NCBI GenBank assembly: GCA_947478405.1
Contig: CANJVX010000030.1
Location: 1 to 38,513 of the forward strand
Source: Beijerinckiaceae bacterium
Lineage (GTDB): Bacteria > Pseudomonadota > Alphaproteobacteria > Rhizobiales > Beijerinckiaceae
Direction of reading: 5' to 3'
Length of the DNA stretch: 38,513 nt
A model generated the notes under the pieces. It did not search any database and was not told the origin of the DNA. It saw only the letters and a list, made by a program, of their open reading frames with translations. Shown in pieces: positions 33,496-38,513 of the stretch. Every line of letters begins with the position of its first letter. Positions within the stretch are counted from its first letter, which is position 1. The position numbers were made by a program, and so were the translations under genes.

Positions 33496-34455
33496 CTATG
33501 GCAAGAACTTCAGAATTTCTGCTCGCTCTTCACTCTTTGGGATGACCGCCGCCCCAGACGCATAGACCTTATTATCGCCATAGGCGGCACGCCGACTGCG
33601 GAACATGGGCGAGGAATGCGAGCCCAGTTCAACTGAGATGAATCGGGCAGGGGTTGCTCCAGCGTTGACATGCTGATGAAATTGCATGCCCGTCAAACCC
33701 GAAAGAGTTCCATGCTGCCAGTCTGTACGAAGGATAGGCGAAGTTACATTGGCAAAGGACAGCGAATAACCAATGCCATCGACGCCCAGAATATGCCGTC
33801 CTTGCATCTGACGACGTGCAAGTGTCGCCGACTTCGGTGCAAGCGCAGTGAGATCAACGCCAAGCGACATGTCGGCAAGCGCGATAGCCGACATTTCATC
33901 AGAACTAGGCGGGTAGGCGGCTGTATTCACGGACAATCCAGATTTGACGGCAGCGTCCTGCCGCTTTGTCATGGCTGAGCCATTGCCAAACAGAAATGAC
34001 TCGTTCCGATAGAGCCCCATCAGATAGCGAAAGTTGTTCAAACTGACAAAACGGGCCGGGGCACTTCCAGCCGTGTGCTGTGCTTTTGCATTGACGGGCA
34101 CTGCAAACAGCGTCTTTGGCCCCCATTCAATATGGCGAACCTCGCCACTGGAGAGTGTGATCAGTGTCTTGCCAGTCCCGGCAAGTGCATAGAAAACCTC
34201 TTCATAAACGTGCTTTTGTGGCACTGACTGCTGATGGGGTGACAATTCAAAAAGAAAGGCCGTCAGGAAGTCACAACGCCCGTCAACGTGACAGACAGCG
34301 CCCTTCATGCCAAAGCGTGTCCAATCACGCAGATCAAGTGAGAGGAGATCAAGCGTAGCACCATGATGAATGAGCGCGCCTTCGGCCTTGACCCAATTCA
34401 GATAGGGATCGACCATGAATTTTGTTTCGAGATCGGGAGTGATGGTCTCGGTCAT
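33496..34455 (-). CDS. Bicupin-family protein with diverged second cupin
   Basis: A 319-residue protein of two cupin-like halves related to its neighbour at 34452-35558. Shared features are the N-terminal DPYLNWVKAEGALIHHGATLDLL region, PQKHVYEEVFYALAGTGKTLITLSSG and a late FHQHVNAGATPARFISVELG. Compared with the neighbour, the second cupin lacks the GHRH metal motif: the aligned stretch is LARRQMQGRHILGVDGIGYSL. The second site may therefore be inactive. The ATG overlaps the stop of the upstream bicupin (ATGA), with GGAGGG before it. Such proteins may be dioxygenases of the gentisate type or isomerases; a ring-opening role is inferred from the Rieske neighbour. Confidence 0.8.
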   Translation of the reverse strand: MTETITPDLETKFMVDPYLNWVKAEGALIHHGATLDLLSLDLRDWTRFGMKGAVCHVDGRCDFLTAFLFELSPHQQSVPQKHVYEEVFYALAGTGKTLITLSSGEVRHIEWGPKTLFAVPVNAKAQHTAGSAPARFVSLNNFRYLMGLYRNESFLFGNGSAMTKRQDAAVKSGLSVNTAAYPPSSDEMSAIALADMSLGVDLTALAPKSATLARRQMQGRHILGVDGIGYSLSFANVTSPILRTDWQHGTLSGLTGMQFHQHVNAGATPARFISVELGSHSSPMFRSRRAAYGDNKVYASGAAVIPKSEERAEILKFLP

Positions 34456-35558
34456 TTCTTGGGCCCTCCGACAAACAGGCTTTCATCGATAAAGGGGCCC
34501 ATGTGCGATTGAACGCCATGTTTGGCGATCTCCTCAAGCCAAATACCATGCACACGCGAATCCTGATCTTGATATTCAACCTGTGCGCCGCCGTCTTTAA
34601 CATCCTTGTCTACACCAACCGTCCATATATCGCGCTTCATTTGCAAAAGTGGATAGCGGACGGTTCCGATTTGTAGGGCGAGATAACGTGAGGGGTGATT
34701 TGAAATATTGAAATGCTGATGGAACATTGAATCCGGCGGACAATAAACGCAGCCATGCTCCCAATCCACACGAGTGAATTCCTGATCATCTTCATGCCAG
34801 AGAAGAGAATAACCCAGTCCGGTTACGGCAAAAACACAGACACCATCAAAATGCCGGTGCCCCTTTTTATATGTTCCTACCGGCATTTCTGACGAATGGG
34901 CACCGATCGTGTTTTCCGTCAACAAAAAGCGCAAATTTGATCCACCAGCGCCACGCTGCGACCATTGCTTTAATTCAAAAGCGGATAAGTCGGGAACAAA
35001 ATTGGTTTCCCATTGATGGCGACCAGGCGAGATAGAAATAAACTCGCCGTCGCCGACAAAATAATCGGGGCGTCCCGCGCGCTCTGGAAAAGGCACCGGA
35101 CAATCGAAAATGAAATCTTCATCCCGGAAGCAATTCATCGTGAAGACCATATTATTGACTGAGGCAAAACGCGCCGGTTCACGTCCCGAGCCGTTAAAAT
35201 GCTGATGCGTTGCGTTGAGGGGAATCGAAAAAAGGCTCTTGGGTCCCCATTCGAAAAAATGGCGACGGCCATCCTCCAGCGTCACAACCGTTGAGCCGTG
35301 ACCGGAAATAACATAAATTACCTCCTCGCAAATATGCTTCAGTGGAGCAGATTTCCCGCCTGCGGGGAGTTCAAACGCAAAGATTGAGATATAATCGTCT
35401 CGGCCTTTGAGGTGACAAAATGCCCCGTTCATCCCGTATCGCGCCCATGGGGCGACAGGGATTTTTCGAATGTCGATTCCGAAATCCTCGATGATTGGCA
35501 CGCCTTGCGCGTGGACCCACTCGAGATAGGGATCAGGCAACGGGGTAGTTCTGACCAA
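34452..35558 (-). CDS. Bicupin-family protein (possible ring-cleavage dioxygenase)
   Basis: A 368-residue two-cupin protein. The first cupin has LKHICEEVIYVISGHGSTVV and ATHQHFNGSG. The second has GTYKKGHRHFDGVCVFAVTGLGYSL and SMFHQHFNISNHPSRYLALQIG, so both halves keep His-rich metal sites. The start is the TTG at 35558, because GGGAGG sits five bases before it; the nearby ATG at 35563 is in another frame and abuts the ribosome site. It heads a two-gene cupin transcript, possibly three with the Rieske gene. Length is near that of gentisate 1,2-dioxygenase, but the motifs are not close enough to claim that reaction. Confidence 0.8.
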   Translation of the reverse strand: MVRTTPLPDPYLEWVHAQGVPIIEDFGIDIRKIPVAPWARYGMNGAFCHLKGRDDYISIFAFELPAGGKSAPLKHICEEVIYVISGHGSTVVTLEDGRRHFFEWGPKSLFSIPLNATHQHFNGSGREPARFASVNNMVFTMNCFRDEDFIFDCPVPFPERAGRPDYFVGDGEFISISPGRHQWETNFVPDLSAFELKQWSQRGAGGSNLRFLLTENTIGAHSSEMPVGTYKKGHRHFDGVCVFAVTGLGYSLLWHEDDQEFTRVDWEHGCVYCPPDSMFHQHFNISNHPSRYLALQIGTVRYPLLQMKRDIWTVGVDKDVKDGGAQVEYQDQDSRVHGIWLEEIAKHGVQSHMGPFIDESLFVGGPKK

Positions 35559-35600
35559 TTCATCCTCCCGGCGGGCCTGTTATTGAGCAGCCCTGTTACT

Positions 35601-35673
35601 CCCATTGCATCAGCGTCGAGTGACTGGGTCAAGGGCGTCCGGATTTGACCCATGGGGTGACTGGTTCTAGTTT
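35601..35673. promoter_or_regulatory. Divergent promoter pair built on an 8-12-8 inverted repeat
   Basis: TGGGTCAA (35625-35632) and TTGACCCA (35645-35652) form a perfect inverted repeat. Each arm holds a -35 element. On the plus strand TTGACC (35645-35650) is followed after 17 bases by TAGTTT (35668-35673) in front of the binding-protein gene. On the minus strand TTGACC (35632-35627) is followed after 17 bases by TGCAAT (35609-35604) in front of the bicupin genes. One regulator could control both directions. Confidence 0.55.
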
Positions 35674-35716
35674 CTCCCTAAAGTCCTTCATTGGACGACA
35701 AGCCGGAGAAATGCCC

Positions 35717-36763
35717 ATGACCTTCCTGCCTCGCATCGCAGGCCTCATTATTGCAAACCTGCTGATTGCAACACCTGTTTTTGCACAAAATGCAAAAGTC
35801 CAGGAGGCTGCTAATCTCAAGGGCGCCGATCGAACGCAGAAGCTCTATGACAACGCCAAAAAAGAAGGCGTGGTCAACCTCTATACGTCCCAGACGGTTC
35901 AGGACATGACGGTTCTGAAAACAGCATTCGAGACAAAATATCCGGGTGTGAAAATTAATATCTGGCGTTCCAGCTCAGAAGATATCGTTCATCGCGCTGT
36001 TACCGAATATGGAGCCAAGCGCTATGAAGTCGATGCTTTCGAGACCGACCAGTCCGGTCTTGAAGCCCTGCATCGTGAAAAACTACTTCAGGCAGTCGAC
36101 ACTCCCGTGATCTCAGAACTTGTGCCACAGGCGGCAGCGCCCAAAGAATGGCTTGGTACAAGGCTTCAGATCATCACGGCTGCGATCAATACGAAAGCTT
36201 TTACTGAGGGTGAATATCCAAAGCGCTACGAAGATCTGCTTGATCCCAAATGGAAGGGCAAAATCGCGGTAGAGGCGGGCGACGCCGACTGGTTTGCTAC
36301 TACCGTTGAAGCAATGGGCGAAGTAAAGGGCCTAAAGCTCTTTCGAGATATTGCTGATAAAAATGGCTTTCAGGTGCGCAAGGGGCATACGCTGTTGGCC
36401 AATCTGATTGCAGCAGGGGAGGTCCCCTTCGCCGTCACCACCTATATGTTTCGCGTACGCCAGCTCAACAAGTCAGGGGCACCGGTTGCACCTCTTTATC
36501 TTGAGCCGGCAATCGCGCGCGTGAATGGCATAGGATTGGCTGCAAGCGCACCCCACCCTAACGCCACAATCCTGTTTATGGATTGGCTTCTCACCGATGG
36601 ACAAGAAATTCTGTCCAATCATGAGTTTTTCTCAACCAATAAACGATTTTCCACGACGCCGCCCGACATGAAGATCATATATGTCGACGCCGCCGATCAA
36701 CTCGACAATGGCGAGAAATGGGAAAAGCTTTTCAATGAAATTTTTCTGCGCAAGAAGCGCTAG
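35717..36763 (+). CDS. ABC transporter substrate-binding protein, family 1 (Fe3+-like)
   Basis: A 348-residue periplasmic receptor with a signal peptide MTFLPRIAGLIIANLLIATPVFA before QNAKV. The fold markers are KEGVVNLYTSQTVQDMTVLKTAFETKYPGVKI, EDLLDPKWKGKIAVEAGD and LAASAPHPNATILFMDWLL. It is related to the protein at 2998-4038. The ATG at 35717 lies eight bases after GGAG; one at 35711 is too close. It is monocistronic, has no adjacent ABC partners and is divergent from the bicupins with a shared promoter. That suggests it binds a compound of the same pathway, either for import by a carrier elsewhere or for sensing. Confidence 0.88.
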   Translation: MTFLPRIAGLIIANLLIATPVFAQNAKVQEAANLKGADRTQKLYDNAKKEGVVNLYTSQTVQDMTVLKTAFETKYPGVKINIWRSSSEDIVHRAVTEYGAKRYEVDAFETDQSGLEALHREKLLQAVDTPVISELVPQAAAPKEWLGTRLQIITAAINTKAFTEGEYPKRYEDLLDPKWKGKIAVEAGDADWFATTVEAMGEVKGLKLFRDIADKNGFQVRKGHTLLANLIAAGEVPFAVTTYMFRVRQLNKSGAPVAPLYLEPAIARVNGIGLAASAPHPNATILFMDWLLTDGQEILSNHEFFSTNKRFSTTPPDMKIIYVDAADQLDNGEKWEKLFNEIFLRKKR

Positions 36764-36770
36764 AAAGAAA

Positions 36771-36808
36771 CTTCCCGACTGAAAAACATTCGGTCGGGAA
36801 GCCTTTCC
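36771..36808 (+). terminator. Hairpin terminator after the binding-protein gene
   Basis: CTTCCCGAC (36771-36779) pairs perfectly with GTCGGGAAG (36793-36801), followed by CCTTTCC. The T-run is weak, but the position eight bases after the stop codon fits. Confidence 0.6.
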
Positions 36809-36928
36809 TATGGTCAATTGAAGAACATTACTAGCGGAATTCGCCTCTGGCGGGATGGATGTCCTGCCGCCGGATAATGCCCCGGCAGCTTTGTCGGCCG
36901 ATTCGCCAAACAGCGAGCAGGATGAGTA

Positions 36929-37240
36929 TTACTCTTCCGTTGTCGTTGTACTCTTTTTTGTTGTCGTTTTATTCATAAGACCGCGTGGGTCACGACTGGT
37001 TTCGGATGTCGTGCTTTGACGGCGACGACCCTTGTTATCGACCGTCACATCCGTATTCACTTTGCGTTCAGTCGTTGTACCTTGAGCGTCAGTATTACTC
37101 TCGGTTGTTTGATAGGACCCAGGTGGTCGCATCATTGATCTATGGTCAACAGCACATCCGGAGAGACCTACAAGAGTTGTTGCAGCGAGCAATAAGGTCC
37201 ATGCCGGACGTGCAACATCAAAGTTTGGCGCATGTGTCAT
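36929..37240 (-). CDS. Small hypothetical lipoprotein with Thr/Lys-rich tail
   Basis: A 103-residue secreted lipoprotein. The signal peptide MTHAPNFDVARPAWTLLLAATTLVGLSGC ends in a good lipobox (LSGC), so the mature N-terminal Cys should be acylated. The rest is polar and low in complexity, ending in a Thr/Lys/Glu run (KTTTKKSTTTTEE). It has no recognised family, although similar short Thr-rich lipoproteins are frequent in Hyphomicrobiales. The start at 37240 is chosen because it gives a proper signal peptide; the ribosome site is weak (GGAAA). It lies 20 bases after the DUF3309 gene and is probably co-transcribed with it. Confidence 0.7.
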   Translation of the reverse strand: MTHAPNFDVARPAWTLLLAATTLVGLSGCAVDHRSMMRPPGSYQTTESNTDAQGTTTERKVNTDVTVDNKGRRRQSTTSETSRDPRGLMNKTTTKKSTTTTEE

Positions 37241-37260
37241 TTGATTTTTCCAATCATGAA

Positions 37261-37419
37261 TTAAATTCGACCCGTCAGTATCAACACCAAAAACACGATC
37301 AGCAGGATGCCCATGCCTCCGCTTGGGTAATATCCCCATTCGCGACTATGCGGCCATGACGGGAAAACACCCACGAGAACAAGGACGAGTAGGATGAGAA
37401 GCAATGTAGAGGTTGTCAT
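37261..37419 (-). CDS. DUF3309 small membrane protein
   Basis: A 52-residue protein, too short for many gene callers. Two hydrophobic helices (residues 5-19, LLLILLVLVLVGVF region, and 37-49, GILLIVFLVLILT) flank the conserved core WPHSREWGYYPSGG. This hydrophobic - WPHS..WGY.PSGG - hydrophobic layout is the DUF3309 family. The start ATG at 37419 has GAGGG five bases upstream, and the frame ends in TAA at 37261. Function is unknown; family members are common in alphaproteobacteria. It is followed by the small lipoprotein gene. Confidence 0.88.
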   Translation of the reverse strand: MTTSTLLLILLVLVLVGVFPSWPHSREWGYYPSGGMGILLIVFLVLILTGRI

Positions 37420-37784
37420 GCAGTCCCTCGCATTTAAAACAAGAGGGAGGATGTCGTTAACGACATAAGGAATCGATATTGATTTCTTTGAAACTTATGT
37501 GGGTGCCGTTTGTTTAGATTGTGTACCCCTCGAAGATAAGGGGCGTAACCACCTGTCGGTCAATAACCCGTTCAGCTCGTCCTTCTGAGCGACATTCGTA
37601 GACAGTCTAGCTAAAGTTAATTCAACGAAATCATTTTTTGTTAGAATAGGAAGGAAACACCTTATTCTAAGGCAGGCATCACGCATGACGAAGTCGATAT
37701 TAGAAATTAGCATATTGAATTTTTCGGAGAAAAATTTCCTTTTCGCTTTGGAGGTTTATTATTGAGTGTTAGCGGAGGCATGAT
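37420..37784. other. AT-rich intergenic region with inverted repeat
   Basis: A 365-base gap between the divergent DUF3309 gene and the response regulator. It holds a perfect inverted repeat TTAGAATA (37641-37648) / TATTCTAA (37663-37670) with a 14-base spacer. No convincing gene was found. A 72-residue minus-strand frame across 37495-37713 has no ribosome site or family resemblance. The composition is AT-rich like the downstream gene. Confidence 0.4.
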
Positions 37785-38456
37785 ATGCGGAGAAAACCGA
37801 CAATACTGACGGTAAATGACAATAAAGGTCTAGGGAGCTTTCTCAAAAAAAGCCTTAAACCAGATAATTTCTTTGTCTTCGCGTGTAGCTCTTATTCGCA
37901 ATGCGTCCGAATGTGTGGTTCAAGGCCGCCTGACCTTGTCATTATCCGGCATCATTTAGCCGATCATGATAGTCGGGAGTTTGTCAGATTGATTAGGAAA
38001 GATTGCCATTCACCAATCATTATTATTACCGACCATCCAAGCGATGACGAACTGATCGATTTTCTGAATATTGGGGCCAATGACTACCTTGGTACGACAA
38101 TCAATGCGGACGTCATTGTTGCCAAAGTTCAAGCGATCATTCGTACTGAAACAATAAGACAGTTTGGCGCTCCGCTTTTACTGAATGGAGTCTTGCGAAT
38201 GGATCTCGTTAGACATGAGGTCTTTGTTGAGAAAAACTTGGTTGGCTCTACACCTAAAGAATTTGAGCTGCTCCGTTTCTTTCTTTTACATAAGGGCCAA
38301 ATGCTTTTTCATCGAGATATTTTACTCGCTGTGTGGGGATTTGCGCATGGTGGTGATGTTGCTTATTTGCGGGTCTATATCGGGCAGGTTCGAAAGAAGA
38401 TCGATCTACAGGGGGAACTGATCGGCCCCCATCTACGGGTCCACTTTCAAACTTAG
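37785..38456 (+). CDS. OmpR/KdpE-type response regulator with degenerate receiver
   Basis: A 223-residue two-domain regulator. The N-terminal receiver (about 1-120) keeps the fold (PTILTVNDNKG, DLVIIRHHLAD, PIIIITDHPSDDE, GANDYL) but lacks key chemistry. The phospho-acceptor Asp position is R55, the conserved Lys is T104, and one of the acidic pair is N11. It should not be phosphorylated in the usual way. The C-terminal winged helix (about 128-220) is KdpE-like (TPKEFELLRFFLLHKGQML, ILLAVWG, VAYLRVYIGQVRKKI) but ends in PHLRVHFQT without the usual GYR. The start has GGAGG seven bases upstream. It is AT-rich compared with the rest of the window and has no kinase neighbour. Confidence 0.88.
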   Translation: MRRKPTILTVNDNKGLGSFLKKSLKPDNFFVFACSSYSQCVRMCGSRPPDLVIIRHHLADHDSREFVRLIRKDCHSPIIIITDHPSDDELIDFLNIGANDYLGTTINADVIVAKVQAIIRTETIRQFGAPLLLNGVLRMDLVRHEVFVEKNLVGSTPKEFELLRFFLLHKGQMLFHRDILLAVWGFAHGGDVAYLRVYIGQVRKKIDLQGELIGPHLRVHFQT

Positions 38457-38513
38457 TTCAAGGTCGGCCTTAACGCTAGCGCGGTCGGCGTAGCTGGTCC
38501 GGGTTGCGGAGCC

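Noticed and set aside
35429-35653. ATG-started frame on the minus strand just before the bicupin gene
   Set aside because: Its ATG at 35563 abuts the GGGAGG ribosome site, whereas the TTG at 35558 has proper spacing and opens the cupin frame.
37763-37810. Possible 15-residue leader peptide before the response regulator (TTG after GGAGG)
   Set aside because: It is very short, uses a TTG start, and overlaps the real start; there is no regulatory codon run to support attenuation.
38457-38513. GC-rich sequence at the right end with short repeats of GGTCGGC/GCGGTCGGCG
   Set aside because: Too short to tell a gene start, a repeat or a hairpin; nothing can be supported before the window ends.

Overview
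The window looks like chromosomal DNA of an alphaproteobacterium, most likely Hyphomicrobiales (Rhizobiales-like). The grounds are an HWE-type sensor kinase, lipoyl synthase followed directly by a COQ10-type START protein, a DUF3309 micro-protein, an HtrB/LpxL-like acyltransferase next to exonuclease III, and many orphan periplasmic binding proteins. No rRNA, tRNA, CRISPR array, insertion sequence or prophage gene was seen. Family calls come from reading motifs, not from a database search.

Layout. 1-2972: a sensor kinase cut by the left edge, then lipA and a COQ10-like gene. 2998-8443: import genes on the minus strand (MFS permease, family-1 binding protein, two Bug/TctC binding proteins), with an AT-rich Fe-S uracil-DNA-glycosylase-like gene inserted on the plus strand. 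8589-9750: small genes, including a cold-shock protein with a clear terminator. 9747-19268: a long, tightly packed minus-strand catabolic operon. In transcription order it encodes a DUF2848 protein, a GntR/FCD regulator, an FAD monooxygenase, an amidase, a secreted NMT1-type binding protein, an ABC ATPase, an ABC permease, a binding protein with no signal peptide, a cupin and a second amidase. A sigma70-like promoter overlapped by a 22-bp palindrome lies just in front of it.

19365-21013: xthA and a lipid A type acyltransferase. 21412-27232: a plus-strand TRAP transporter, malonyl-CoA synthetase (MatB-like) and class III CoA-transferase operon, read as uptake and CoA activation of malonate or a close dicarboxylate. 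27384-28097: plsC. 28098-31883: a minus-strand operon of CoA transferase, Bug binding protein, Cys-less thiolase-like protein and DUF35 Zn-ribbon partner. 32033-35558: two tandem bicupin proteins and a Rieske oxygenase, the latter with its own palindromic operator and terminator. 35717-36763: a divergent binding protein sharing a symmetric two-way promoter with the cupins. 36929-38456: a small lipoprotein, a DUF3309 protein and an OmpR/KdpE-type regulator whose receiver has lost its phospho-acceptor Asp.

Together this is an accessory catabolic island for small organic acids, amides and aromatic or CoA-linked substrates, between housekeeping genes. The best candidates for something undescribed are the DUF2848/monooxygenase/two-amidase/ABC operon with its unsecreted binding protein, the two-way promoter at 35601-35673, and the pseudo-receiver regulator.
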